Positions 13,281 to 28,200 are shown, counted from the stretch's first letter. The stretch: DNA of 64,000 nucleotides from Metridium senile (GCA_949775045.1 OX459097.1:11936695-12000694); one strand, 5' to 3'. Numbers and translations: made by a program. The notes: generated from the letters alone by a model not told the origin.

Positions 13281-16200
13281 TATTTTTATTGAATCACAGG
13301 ATAGTTTCTATTTACATAGTTTCCTGGTTATATACTAGTCAAGCTATTGCCTATAGCCTCAGACTTCACTTAAAACTTACATGTATACATTTATGTCACT
13401 CTTCTTATTTATAGTCCTCTAACAGTCTTTAATGTCCATAACTTTCCTTAAAATTCTGGCTGTTCCTAACAAAGCAGCTTTTTGTAAAATGAAAAATGTA
13501 CTAAAATGCTCATGCTCATGTTTCAGGTCCTTAAGAAAGTAATAGAGCTGATGCCCTATCAACCAAAAGTCAGCAAGGTGGTGTTAGATTTTGAGAAGGC
13601 AATGTGGTCAGCCGTCAGAAGTGTTGTGGGGGTGGCGGTGCAGGGCTGTGTCTTCCACTGGACCCAAGCAGTTTGGAGAAAGGTATGTATAGGAGACATT
13701 ACGTTTCAAAATATCTAGTTTGTCTAAAACAATCCAAATCAAATGTGGACAAAGCTACTTTGAAACTCAAAAGTAAAGACAATGTTTGTAATCATAAGCT
13801 GAGCACAGCATATAATAAATGTTACAGGATTTCATCTAATTATGGCCTTTTTGCTTACTTTAAGGTGCAGGAACAAGGACTTGCAAGGGCTTATCAAGAG
13901 GACAATGGTACACATCGGTACGTTAGAAGGCTGTTGGCACTACCCTTCCTGCCAGACAGAGAAATTCCAAATGCATTTAGAAGGTAATTAATTACAATGA
14001 AATGCAATACTGAACGAGGCTAAGCCCATCTGTACTGGAGTTTTAAGAACGGTCTATGATAAAATGACAGTAAAAGTGCAACCTAGCTAGCTAATAAAAT
14101 AGTTTTAATCTAAATAAGCTAATAGTGTTATTTTTGCTTACTTGATCATAGTTTGCTCCCAGAAGCCACGACTGAACCTGTGAAGGCATTGACCACCTAC
14201 ATCAAAGACAACTGGGTGGAAAGTCAGACCTTCCCTCCCCACAATTGGAGCGTATATGGACAAGCCATAAGAACAAACAATGATGTCGAAGGGTTCCACA
14301 ATGCCCTTAATCGACGAGCTTGTGGAAAGGTTCACCTACCCTTCTACCTTCTTGTCAATTTTTTACACAAAGAATGCCAGTTCACTGAAATGACCATAAA
14401 GCTGGTCAGTGAAAGAAAGTTAAGAAGATGCCAAAGAAAAAAATATAGAGATCTTCAAGCCAAAGTCTTCAGCCATTGGGAGGAATATGCCTCAAAAAAG
14501 AAATCGGCCAGTCAGCTCCTAAAAGCATGCTCCTACTTAAATGGCCCAACTCGTGATATTTAAACTATGTTAAGACTTATGATATTATTGCAATTTTTTA
14601 ATTATAATTACACACTTTTTGTAAATAAGTTTATTAAAGATTAGAATTATATACTAAGTTATTGTAAATAGCATGACTTTTCATACTCGTAATAATTAAT
14701 TTGTGTAAGCTTATAAAATAAAATAAATGAGATTGATATACTGATGTTGTTTATTGACTAGTAGATCCTACTTAGAATGTTTACCATATCCATGAAAAAA
14801 TTTGTAATCAAATTGGTAGAAATTTGCACAAAATAGTTTTAAAAACATTTCTGCAGACCTGGAGATTTAAGACAGACATTAATTTTCCTCAATTATTTCA
14901 TTAAATATTTTGATTACCAGTTTTTGATAAGTACTTTGCATTCTTGAATCATCTATTTCCAACATTCTGTAAATGAAAAACCTTGAAGAAATACACAATC
15001 GGTTTGATTGAACGTAGAAGCCCCAACGTCAAGACTAGACCCCAGTCCCCGCGCTTTGCAAGCAAAATCAAACATGGCGGCTATTTGATATATATGGCTG
15101 TTTGCTCTACTTTAACGATGACTCGAGACCGAAATGGTAACTTCTTTAAAACATGTTTAGCTCTCATGAAAATATCATTCTTTTTAAGCATTCGAATAGA
15201 TTTTCAGATGCTCGAGAGTTGAAGAAGACGCAATAAATCACGAATCGTATCTTACGATCGATCGACTTTTCGAAGCTATTAAATCGTAGATATAAATCGT
15301 AAAAATATAGTTTTCAACCTCGATTAACTTATGAAACCTTACAAAATATATTTGATATTGGTTATTCCACGTTTAGAGACACTTTGCAGACACCGGGCAA
15401 TGTGACTTCTGAGTCCGGGCGATGTGACCCGGGCGGTTTGACTACCGGGCGGTTTGACCGTAATTCCTTTATATCATACATGGAATCTAGCGAGTAAACT
15501 AGTATAGGCTGCGTCGGTGTTTGATATAAATGATAGGTAATCTAATGAAATTTGTAACACCGTGAAAAAAGTTGGCTTGACTTTACTGACGTTTCGAGCT
15601 TTAGCCCTTCGTCGGAGTAAATCTCTTTTACTCCGACGAAGGGCTAAGCTTGAAACGTCAGTAAAGTTAGGTCAACATTTTCTATGGTTTGTTATATTCG
15701 AGAGTTTTAGTAATGCTGAATGCATTTTTTTAATCGAAATAAAAGCAATGCCTTAAATTTATGAAATGTTTATCAATGCCATAAATATTCCACTTTAATG
15801 AATATTATTGTATCATTATATTAATAACTATCGATATCGTTTTTATACATGTATGTCGTTACTATAATCGTTTTTTTATTATAACTAATATTACTGTTCT
15901 TATATAAGGAAACAACAATTATAGAGCGAAAGCACTAGAACCATGAAATAAAAACAAAATAGTTACTAACTAATAGTTCTTATTTAGCGACTGTTAGTTA
16001 TTATAAAAGAAGTGAAGTGAAGTTGTTAGTAATTATAATGAGGTATTGTTTCCTTTTGTATTTGATGTTTCTGGTTGAGTGATACTGACTAAATAGTCAC
16101 TAAATAGAAACTATTAGTTAGTAACTATTTTGTTTTTATTTCATGGTTCAAGTGCTTTGGCTCTAGTTCGATAATTATATGATAGTGATAATTTATGATG

Positions 16201-19200
16201 ATCTAATGACAACAATGGTGATGATGATTATCGTCAATCTTATCCATTTTTTTCATTATCAGGCACATGCCTCAACTCTTGTCATGAAACTTCAGCTTTT
16301 TATCCAGGTAAGGCTTACATAACATGACACTTGGTACAAAAAGAAATTTCCACACTTCATTGAGTAAAGCAAACAAAAAACAGTAATTTTAATTGTCTTG
16401 AAGAAGTAGTTCTAAAAAAATAATGATAATAACAATTCAGGCTTCTCTGTTGCAATTGACCTTTTTGTGGTTCACATCTAACAACCTCGACCATGTATTT
16501 AGAATTTGACTACAGCCCATTGAGTTTATATAAGTGTTTCAATTGTTATATAATGTGTACATTCCTCAAATTATCATGGGCTGTAGTCAAATTCTCAAGA
16601 ATATATTACTCCCTAAATTAAGGTTAATCAGCAAGAACTGTTAAAGGTCTATTAATAAATTGGTAAAAAGAAATCAATTCTAAAGAATTAAGCTTCGATC
16701 TTCAAGTGAAAAAGAAGTGAGTCTCTCTCACCCAAAAAGAAAACAACTCATACTTTCTTAATTGCTTAAATTATGGCACATTTTGTCATTTATAATTAAG
16801 CACAATACAAATTTCTAATATAATTATAAAATGATGATGATCTTTATCGTAAAGAAAGCAATTTAATCAAAATTTTACATTATTAAAATAAAACTGAAAA
16901 CAATTTATGGGCTTTAACGGGATTCAAACCCATGATTATTAATTTAACATGTTTTCATTTGACCAGGAAGTTAATAATTCATTAGAAGACACTAGTATAC
17001 AAAGTGTGAATAGTATTCCTAGGTGAGTAATAAACAGATTGATTTACTCATACTGAGCCCAATGACAGCTATGATGATAAAGTTTATTGATTTTAATTTA
17101 TGACTTCCTCTTGTGTTTTGACTGATCTTCTGTCAAATTCAACAACAGTATTTTATATTCAAATGCATGATGGTTCCATACGAGTGAAAACACAAATACA
17201 AATTTCTCAAATCCTAAAAAATGTTCATGTTATTATTTTCCAGGGTTTCAAGGGAAATTGAAAACCTCAGACATGAAGCATCACTTTTGAAGGAACAGAT
17301 GCAGTTGGTTAAAGAAGATATTAAAAAGGTTGGTTTCAAAGCGCAGTATACTAAATGTACAAGAGATACAATTGTAATGCTATAAGTGGTTAGTAGATGA
17401 TCAGTTTTGATATTTCGGAGTTTGATTTCTGGCTTGAGTCTGATATTGTTGTGCCGATAACGGCCCATAGACAAGACACTGTAATCACTTAGTGCCAGTG
17501 TACGGAAAAGCCCAAGTCTAAACATGCAAATGGTTCTATTTCTTGTCTTCGTCTTGGTCCTCAAATTGGAGGGTCAGGTCCTAGGCGTTCATAGGAACAT
17601 GTGATCACGTGATGACATGTCACAATTTAAATAGAATGACATCATGTCTCATTTGAAGCCCGAGTGATCGCCTAGATGCCGTCTAGTCTTCATATATTTT
17701 ACATGTAATATCTAATTGAGATTATCTTGGTACATGTATTGTTAGTAGTAAAATCACTTACAATTCAAAAAAATAGGTTGAAGAAAACACAGCCCAGTCA
17801 ATGAAACTGTTGATGGAACTGGATGCTGTCAAGTCAAGAATGCAGTCTGCTTCACAAGGACTACAAGTAAGTTGAGTCAATATTTAGGGGTTAGAGACAG
17901 AAGTGAGTTACCTTATTTGTACTAATTTTCGCAAATCTTTCTTTTCGTGATTTGTAAAAAAAATTTGCGCAGAAAAATAAAACAATTTAATGCCTGCCTG
18001 CAGAAATATGCCTGTTCCGATTTTGCGCAATTAAGTGCCCATGAAAATTAGTGGGAATAAGGTACAGGCAAGCGCTGTACTATGAACTAGAAATTATGTC
18101 CAATGAACTAGAAATCATTAAAAAATACTGCATGAGGCTGTAGGCTGAGTGCAGTATGAAGACATTTCGAGTTCATTGAACAGTCAGCAAGTGACTGTAT
18201 TTGATGATAAAGAACAAACAAAAAGTCTCTAACTCTCTTAAAAATATTAAAATTGAGTTCGCTGAGTGTGCATTATCGACAAATAACAGCACTCCATGTG
18301 ATCGATTTGAGCCAATGGGGAACTCAGATTTTGTACAGTGCACAGAATTTTAATACTAAATCTGATATAGATTTAGACTGAGGGACTCTTTGAGCATGCA
18401 ATCATTGAGTGTCCTCGCTATGTGAACAATACTGGCGTTTGCATCTAAGCATGAACACTTGACTCTAAAACATTTTCTATAATTATTGGTTGCTGAAACG
18501 TAGGAGTTAGTTAAATGGAACATTCATGTTTGGCGTGCATATTTCACTAAATCCATATCTATATAGTTTAGAAAGTCTGCTATTTCAATTCTCGCCTTGA
18601 CAATGACAATGACAATGACAATGATTTATTTAGTACTAATTTTGTACAAACTAATTAACATAAAATATTAAAGAACTTAATTTAGTACACGCTAACTGAA
18701 ATAACCGTAAGGCTAAACAAGTCAGTTAGCTAGTTTTAAATGAATTACAAATTTTTGTCCAAAAAAGCCAGTGAGGAAGAAACGAGAAAAAAATTACAAT
18801 AAATGTAGATAAATTACAATAAATATAGATAAATTACAATAAATATAGATAAATTACAATAAATATAGATAAATTACAATAAATATAGATAAATTACAAT
18901 AAATATAGATAAATTACAATAAATATAGATAAATTACAATAAATGTAGATAAATTACAATAAATGTAGATAAATTACAATAAATATAGATAAATTACAAT
19001 AAATATAGATAAATTACAATAAATATAGATAAATTACAATAAATATAGATAAATTACAATAAATATAGATAAATTACAATAAATATAGATAAATTACAAT
19101 AAATATAGATAAATTACAATAAATATAGATAAATTACAATAAATATAGATGAATTACAATAAATATAGATAAATTACAAACAGGTTCCCATTTAAACCTG

Positions 19201-22200
19201 TACTTTCCCATTTAAATCTGTACTTATGCAAATTTTGTTGATGTATGCTAAACACACAGATCAGCCAATCAGAGAAGTTCACTTCAGAAATAATATACTC
19301 TGATTGGTTGATCTGTGTGTTTAGCACACATAAACACAATTTGCATAAATACAGATTTAAATGGGAACCTGTTTACAATAAATATACAGTCGAAGCTCCA
19401 TTAGCGGACGCTCCACTAAGCGGACAGTTCTAGTTAGGGACAGCTTTCCAAAACCCCGTTTTTTCTTCCATACAAACACTGTATTCACACTTTCCATTTA
19501 GCGGACATTCTCTTAAGCGGACGCGGACACCTTTTTCACTTAAAAGCGAATCCAAATTGACCTTTTCTATTGTTTTCAAGCTCCCTTAAGCGGACACTCA
19601 AAATAGAAATATAGAATAAAGTTAATTCAACAACGAAATATTATAAGTTTTCACATAATGCCTCACATAGTCGTTCTAAAGCTGAAAACGATATGAATTT
19701 CCTTATTGATGCAAAAAGACGTTATAGTTATATAGTTATAGACGTTATATTATTTATTATAGTTTTTTTATATTATAGTTTTATTAAAGATTATTTAAGA
19801 GTTCTTATCTCATGTTAGACTTGTGTTACACCAGATCATAATTATTTACTAGAACAGTTGTTAAAATATTGATTATTTTGTGATAAATCGCTTAATCATT
19901 TAGCCAGACTATTCTTTGTCTTTAATTGCTATTATTGATCTTTAGAAATGCTTTTGTAAGCGCAAAACGAGACTATTTAACGTTATTTACCCGTTTTAAG
20001 AACCCTTCCTATTAGGCGGACAGCTCTACTTACGGACACTTTTTTCGTTTCCCAAAGGTGTCCGCTTAATAGAGCTTCGACTGTAGATAGATTACAATAT
20101 ATATAGATAAATTATAATAAATATAGATAAATTACAATATATATAGATAAATTACAATAAATATGAAGGAGTTATTGGTGCAATAGTAAATTCATTATGA
20201 TTACTCGTGAAAAAAATTAACTTGCTTCAAATGAGTAGGGCCTGGAGCTTCGACGGCTTATTTCAAAGAGCTAGGCACAAACTCCCAACATGAACATTCC
20301 GGTTGACAAACTCCGGTTAACTGCAATCAATTAGAGCATGTTTTACATGTTTTAATTTTTAGGTCTACCCAATTAGCAAAGCACTTGTACTACACTTATT
20401 GAGACTTTAATAAAGTTATTCTTATTATTATCATTCACCTTGCTGACTATTTATAAGTAACATTATATTTTATCAACAGGAAGCAGATAACTGGACAACT
20501 CTGTCGTCAGATGTTGAGAAGGTTTTTGAATCAGGAGATATAAAAGCAGTAAGTACATGCACCTCTAGATGTTGGGAAGTAGATTTTAATGCAAAATTTA
20601 AACCAAAAAAAGAAGAGAATGAATAGAAGGAATTTAAAGAACAACAGTTAGTGAAAGGAAAGATATCCTGACAGAGAAATGACACTCTTACACAATTAAT
20701 GACACTCTTACACAATTGATATCTTAAACGTTTATCATTTATTTTGTACTATAATTGTGATTGTTAATTCTATTTTTCAGATTTCTGCCAAGCTTGTTGG
20801 GATGCACAAGAGCCTGGTATGTCATTAAATTTAAAATAATATATTTATTATTAAAATTTTAATATTTATATCTATATCTTAATTATACATTAATATTTGA
20901 TCAGATTTGATTGGACCAGAAAATTTTGATATCATACTGGCTTGTGTAGTACTCTATTGACAATTGTTTACACGAAGTTTGTCATAAACACTAAAACAGT
21001 TATTAGGATGCAGAATCATGGCTTTTGCAGGGCTCGAAATAGGAAAATAATTTCTAGATAAATCAACAGTGACAGATGATTTCCAGTAAATTTTGACTGC
21101 AATTTTATTATCTATTTGGCAGTTCATAATGATTTTTGCCTCCAAACCTAAACTTTGGTCTGACATTGGGCCATTGGCAGGCAGCTATTTTGAGCCCTGT
21201 TTTTATTTCATTACAGACTGTTCTTCAAGATGTGCCAGATTATGCAGAAAGAAGAAGACTGCTAGAAGGATTAAAGAACAAACTAGAAGCTTTATTGAGT
21301 CCTAAAATAGTGTCAGCATTTAACAATCATTCTCTTGGTATGGTACTTGATTCATGAACAGTACAAACTATTGTCATTGATAAACACACTTGATTATGAT
21401 GATGATGGTGGTGATACTGGTGGTTTGATTATGATGGTGATTATAATGATGATGATAGTAATGGTGATTATAATTATGATAATGGTGGTGATGGTGATTG
21501 TCAGTTAAGATGGTGGTGACAATGATGATGGTGGTAGTGGTGGTGGTGGTAGTAATTACATTTATCATATGGCCCATATTTTGCTCGGCGTGTGCTCTTA
21601 ACTAGAAAACCTATGGAAAAAGTCACATGATTGGGTCCGTATGGACCATATGGCTACTCAAAACATCTAAAAAAAAATGGCCTTTAAATTAAAAAGAGTG
21701 GGTCATATGCGATTGATAAAAAACTTATATGGGAAAATGGAAACATATGGGGAAATATTTGGCTCTTGGTTATTTGTAAGGACCTCGCTGGGCTCAGTCC
21801 GTACATCATGACCGCAAGCCAAATATTTTCCCGTACAGCCCTCCCATTCAGTCAATAAGTACTTAGTATGGTGATGATGAAGATGGTGGTGGTGGTGGTG
21901 GTGGTAATGATGATGAGGATGATGGGGATAGTGTTATTGTTGGTATAGGTGGTAATGATGATTATGATGGTGTTGTTGTTGCTTGTGGTGTCAGTAATGA
22001 TGATAAATATGGCTCTAAAGATGATGGTGATTCTAATGAATGTTGATGTTGATTCATGACACATTTAGATGTAGTAATTTTTGATGTTGGTAGTAGTGAT
22101 CAGAATTTGTATCACACAATGATTTAAATTTTTCATTCAACAGACGAAACAAAAGAATATGTCAAGATATTTACAGACATTGATCGTCTGGATCAACTGC

Positions 22201-25200
22201 AAAATTACTATATAAGATGTCATAAGGTACAAAATAATGATTTTGTGTCCATATTGCATTTGTAACAATAATAATACAATTGCTCCACTCATCAAAATTA
22301 AACACTTGCAAGATATTTTCATAACAGGAAGATTTTTTATTGCAGACTAAACTCCAAAAGACTTGGTTTGATATGCGTACAGAAGATCCTAATAAGACAA
22401 TGCTTGATTGGCTGGCTACTTTCTATGATGTAATGCTGTCTACTTGGCATACAGAAGTAAGCAAAGTATCCAACTGTTATAATTATTTCTCTTATTTATT
22501 TAAAGAGATTTTTAAGTGTCATTATGTCATTGTAATTATGACGATGGTGATTATGGACATTATGACGATGACAATGATGATGTTATCATTTTCTTTAAGG
22601 TACGGTAATACAAGCAACAAAAACATTAGTCTTGTTTTGCAACATTGTTGCGTTGCAAGTTGCGACGCCATGTTGCTTGGTTTACTACCCACAAACACAA
22701 CCTCTCACGCAACAAAACTCTTTGCTGCAAGTTGAGTGAGTCTGTTGCAGATAGTAAAAGAGCATTCTACTTTTTGCAACAAAACCTCCAGATGTTGCAC
22801 GTTTTCCACTCCAAAGCAAACTTGTTTTGAGGCAAAATTATGGCTTCCAGGCCCTTCAGGGACTTGTGATTGGCTACTAGGGGTACTATGTTCATGGGTA
22901 GTAAAGACGAGTTGTACATTTGTGTTGCTTGTATTACCGTACCTTTAGTGTTGTGGTGTTGGTAATGAAAATAATGATGACTATATATATTAGTTGTGGT
23001 AATGCTGATAGAGTACAAACACTAAAAGTGTGCAACATAAATACCACTAAATATTGCTAAATTATGCAAATTCTTTTGTTCTCTATTGTTTAATCAACAC
23101 TATTTAGTGGTAAATAGTACAAAGTATTGCACACTTTTAGTGTTAAATACTCTAGTGATAATTAAAATAAATATTTATATTGTGCTGATATATACATTAT
23201 TCAGTAAATGTTTGTAGGTTTGTTGATATTCATTTTAAACATGTATTTTATTAAAAAACAAGCTTTCGGGCTTCTAGCCCATCATCAGGGGCCGGTTGTA
23301 CGAATGGTGAATAGCGCTATCCACCGGATAAATCTTTATCCAATGGATAAAATCTATAGAAAATCTATGCAGTGGATAACTTTTTTCCACGGATAATTTT
23401 ATGCACCCTTCGTACAACTGGCCCCAGGGTAATAAATATGAAGGTTTAGTCATAATTACAGCGCTCATGCATTAAGCGTATGTAAAGAGCGCATGCACAT
23501 GCAACGCTGCTCACATGTGCAGAACTAGCCAAACTAGGCAAAGAGAAAGACTTTTCTTTTTCTTGCCTAACTAGCGCCTAGTCCCTCTCTTGTAGCAGCA
23601 AAGGAAACCCAAATCCAAATTAGATCACAGAGATGCCTGTGGAGGAGGCTAGTGCAGAACAAAGATAACAACAAAGTTGATAAGTCTAATAGTGCTGTCT
23701 CATCTATTTCAGATTAGTTGGTGTAGTCAAGTATTCCCAGAGCCAGGTACTGTACTTTGTGTACTGCTGACCCAGACACTAACCCACCTGGATCCATCAC
23801 TGCCACAGTCCATTGCTGAGTATACCAAGGAACAGCACAATCTTTTACAAAGACTGATAGACTTACGACAGGTATTATACAAAATGGACATTCTTATCTG
23901 ACATCATTGACATAATATATAACCAGACTACCATGATCATAGGCTATACTCATTAGTTAACGCAAGCATTCATGATCATTATCCCAATGATTATTTTTTG
24001 TCTTCATTGTTTTAACAACAACATCATCGTTATCATCATAATTACCATCATCGTTGCCTATTCATCATAATCATTATTGTCATCATCATCTTCTTCACTG
24101 TTTATCTTTCTCCAGGTAACAATGAGATATGCACATGGACTAGAAACTGCTTTGGGTCAACAGGAAGGTAGGAATCACTTCATCTATTATTTCATTTAAC
24201 TCATAATTATTCTTTCTGTTGTCGCTAGCTTTCTCACCTTAACTCAATAACTCATTCATGCAAATGCTCATTTGTTCATTCATTTATTCATTCATTCATT
24301 CATTCATTCATTCATTCATTCATTCATTCATCCATTCATTCATTCATTCATCCATTCATTCATTTATTCATCCATTCATTCATTTATTCATCCATTCATT
24401 CATTTATTCATTCATTCATTCATTCATCCATTCATTCATCCATTCATATATTCATTCATTCATCCATTCATTCATTCATACATTCTTTCATTCAGTCGTT
24501 CATTCATACAATCATTCATTCAATAGTCAATTCATGCATTCTTTTAACCTTTTTTCCCCATCATCCGTTAAAATTGCTCATTTATTTACATAATTATAAT
24601 TTCACTTATTCACCAAATTCATTGAACATTTAAATTCATGCAGGAAAGTGCAGTCCCAATTCAATGTCACTTCTGGTAGATGCAGTATTTTCACCATACA
24701 CTCACTACATGTTGGAATATCCCATGCTGCAACAAGAATACATGACAAGACAACTAGAAGACATTACTTTGGTAAGGAGAGTACAAATAATATATCAAAA
24801 GCGAATGGTTTGAACCAAGGTTGATTTGTGATTGTCCAGGTTGGTGAAGCCTGGAGAATGATTGTTGGTGTTTTAGTCTGAAATTTTGACAACCGAGCAG
24901 GAGTCATCTTCAAAGCAAATGAGTTGTAAAATTGTGTTGATGATTTCGACCCTGTCTACTCTTAAGGCCCGGGCAAACGGTTTCAACATTTGCTTCAACA
25001 TCCGTTCGATTTTGTTGAATGGTAATGTTTAAATTGTTGACTCGGAAACGTGTTGAATCGATGTTGAATTTACAAGTTTCTTAACTTTGCTAACGTGTGG
25101 TAAACTCCCGGGGGGGGGGGGGGGGGGGGGTACTCCCTTTGTCCAAGTGGTAGGGGTGATCGGCGGAGATTTTGAAAATGACACCTAAAAGTTACGCTCA

Positions 25201-28200
25201 GATACAAATAAAGCAGAGTAAAAACGACTCTTCAAAATCTCTAAATGGACCCTAAAAGGTACGCACTGGAAATATTTTAACCCTAAAAGGTACGCCCCCG
25301 GGGGTAAACTTTTGTATGTTTCGCTATTGGGTTGATAAAAGGAATTAGCTTTAGATGTTTTAAGGACAATTTTTGCTTTGTATATTTGTGCAGAAATCAG
25401 ATGGTTTTCTTGAGATGGCAGGGCTTATGTCAGAGTCAGTCGACCAAGTGTTTCGTTTAGCAGATCAGGTTGGTATAATTACAAATACAAAATAAACAAA
25501 CGAAAAAAACTCCGAAAAGATAAGGACAAAATGGAAAGAAAACAAAAGGGAGGGAAAGAAAAAGAAAAAAATGGAAATAAAGAGGAAAGATAGGAAAAGA
25601 AAAGGGATGGGAAAGTAAAGTAAAGGGAAGGGAAGGAAAGAAAACAATGTCATGGAAAAGAGAAGAAATAAAGATATAGTAGAAAAAGGAGAGGCAAGGG
25701 AAAGAAAAGAATGGTAAGGAGAAAGAAATATAAGAAAAGGAAAGGAGCGGAAAGGCAAGGCAAGGGAAGGGAAAGAAAAGAATGGAATGGAAAGAAGAAG
25801 GAATTAAGATAAGAATAGGAAAAAGAGAGGAAAGGCAATGAAAGGAAAACAACAGATAAAAGAACATTTTATCACCAAACCTTTTTACAAATTGTTTTTT
25901 TTCTCAGGCCATTGATCAGTGTGTCAAGCTAACTGATGGCTATGCTGTGTGTGGACTATGCATGGTGTTAGAGGTAGGGCCATAATCATGACATGCATTA
26001 TTTTAACTATTAAATAGACATTCTCAGCTCAGAGCTTATACTCGATTGGTTATATGTGCATTTCCATGGACACTGACTAAAGCCAACAGAGCATAAATAA
26101 GAGAGGGAAACGCCATGTGAATTCCCGATTGTGCATGTTTAGTATCCCAAAGCAGTTTAATCGTTGTCTTACCCTAGCTACTACCTTTTTACCCTAACTA
26201 CAATAATAGATAATTTCACTAAAACAAGCGTTACAATACGATTTACCAATATATTTTCTCATACGACTTCTTAGCCTTGCATCCGTGTAGACGAGAAGCC
26301 CTGTAGTTTCTTAGCCCTGTAGTTTCTTAGCCCTGTAGCATTTATCCCTGTCGTAGCCAATTTGTAGCTACTTTGTAGCCGTTACGTTGCCACTTCGTAG
26401 CCTGGTCATATATAGAATCGTACGCCTTTGTATCCCATCGTATCTCGTCGTATTGAAATAATAGCCACTGATCGTTATTATCATAATAAATATCGCTATA
26501 ATCATAACATCATCATCGTCATCATCATCATCACCACCATTAACCACACTTTTTTGCTTGATTTTCTTTCAGGAGTTTTTCAGTGAATATGCTGGTCGTC
26601 TTGACGAGTGCATTACGTCATTACGAAAACAATGCCAGCTAGACCGAGACCTCTCACCAACTACAGAGGACGAGTTTCACGAAGACTGGACTCTATTTCA
26701 AAATGCTTTTCGTATCATCCAAATATGTGGTAAGCTTGCATATGATACACACAAGTCAACATATATTTACATATTATATTTTTATTATTAATATTTATAT
26801 TATTAATATTAATATTTATTTATTTATATTTACCATGGATTCAATGTTCTTTCATCATTTCCATTCAATTTCTATTTATAATAACATTCATTTCCCAACA
26901 TGTGATCTCATTATTTGAGTACTATTATCCTAAGTATATAGTTACAGTCTATCCCACATTCTCTCCCATTAAATTCCCATTTTACTTCCCATTCAATTCT
27001 CATTCATTTTCTTTGAATTATGCTATTCATTTCCCAACAGGTGATGTCATTTTTTGATTACGAGCATGTGATAAATATTATCCTAAGTATATTATCATTA
27101 TCTTTTACAGTCTATTCCACATACCCCCCTCCATTCAATTCCCATTTTACTTCCCATTCAATTCCCATCTTACTTCCCATTCAATTCCCATTCATTTTCC
27201 TTCAGGTGATCTCATTCTTCGAGTACGTTCACATGACAAGAACCTATATGATATATTAATGGTCTGCGGTCGTGAGATTGGAGGCAAGTCAAGAGACGAA
27301 GAGACTGTCAAACTGTCCTCGCGACCCTTCAGATGGTACAACTACCTACAGAAAGAACGACCCAATGATTTTAATACACTACTGGAGTTTATACAAAAGC
27401 TTCAATCAGGTAAGACTACTACTGCTGCTTTTAGTGTCATTGTCGGGTTTCCAAGTCATAGAGTATAGACACTAAGACCGCAAGGATATATGGGAAATTT
27501 CACAGTTGATTTTAATACACTACTGGAGTTTATACAAAAGTTTCAATCAGGTTAGACTACTACTGCTGCTTTTAGTGTCATTGTCGGGTTCCAACTTGGC
27601 AGTCATAGAGCGTAGACGCTAAGACCGCAAGGTTATCTGGGAATTGGAAAGAGTTACAATTTCACGGTTCTTGTCGATCAACCTCAGCCTCGATAGCATG
27701 TAATATATCCTTTAGAAATTGACTAAAACCCGTGGAACTTTTAAGTATGTCAAATATTCTTTAGAATTAACTTGACTACAGCCCATGGAATTTGTAAGTG
27801 TTTCAATTGTTTGGTAATGTGTACATTCCTTAAATTACCACAGGCTGTAGTCAAATTCTAAAGAATATATTACACGCTATCGAGGCTGAGGTTCATCGAC
27901 GGGAACTATGAAAAGGACTCTTAGTAAAATAACATTGCTTATTTGTAGTATATTTCCTGGAAATGTTTACCCTGGTTCCAGAGGGGCTTACGAGTCGCTT
28001 AGCGAAGAGCTATTTTAAACAAACAAAATACATACAAAATAGTCCTTGAAACTACTTTAACTCGTAAAAAATCCTCAAACCTCTGGCATCCAGAGTAGAA
28101 TATGTTGAGAGTTACAGTGTGACTACTAAAACCGGGGCCACCAAAACATGATTATCCAATCACGATCGAGAATATGAACAATAGAATCTCTACAAATGTT

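Larger units (their letters stand above)
7557..15466 (+). mobile_element. Complete Mutator-like DNA transposon (FLYWCH-MULE) in COG7 intron 1
   Basis: The element is about 7,910 bp. Its ends carry matching inverted repeats rich in the motif TCAAACCGCCCGG: GGTCAAACCGCCCGGTAGTC at the left, and its reverse complement at 15441-15460. It is flanked by a perfect 9-bp duplication. It encodes a 14-exon transposase in the same orientation as COG7. The remaining space is AT-rich non-coding DNA (7961-9445 and 14564-15190) plus intronic MITEs at 9976-10119, 10225-10330 and 11171-11269. It lies wholly within COG7 intron 1 and leaves the splice donor at 7520 and the acceptor at 16262 untouched, so COG7 splicing could be unaffected. 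Confidence 0.9.
18797..20165. repeat. 20-bp minisatellite interrupted by two transposons
   Basis: The unit AAATATAGATAAATTACAAT is repeated about 19 times from 18797 to 19177, with single-base variants (AAATGTAGAT). The array stops at a palindromic MITE (19178-19374) and a second element (19387-20083), then resumes for about four units at 20086-20165. Both elements therefore inserted into a pre-existing array. It lies in COG7 intron 5. Confidence 0.95.

Noticed and set aside
16905..16936. tRNA-like 3' half (GGTTTGAATCC on the minus strand)
   Set aside because: A good B box but no A box or pairing acceptor arm upstream. At best an eroded SINE remnant.
24258..24593. Open frames rich in Phe-Ile-His-Ser
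   Set aside because: They are translations of a (CATT)n microsatellite; other frames of the same repeat are equally open.
25457..25867. 136-codon minus-strand frame rich in Phe, Ser, Leu and Pro
   Set aside because: It is the complement of a polypurine tract, which rarely contains stops in any frame. No domain or conserved start.
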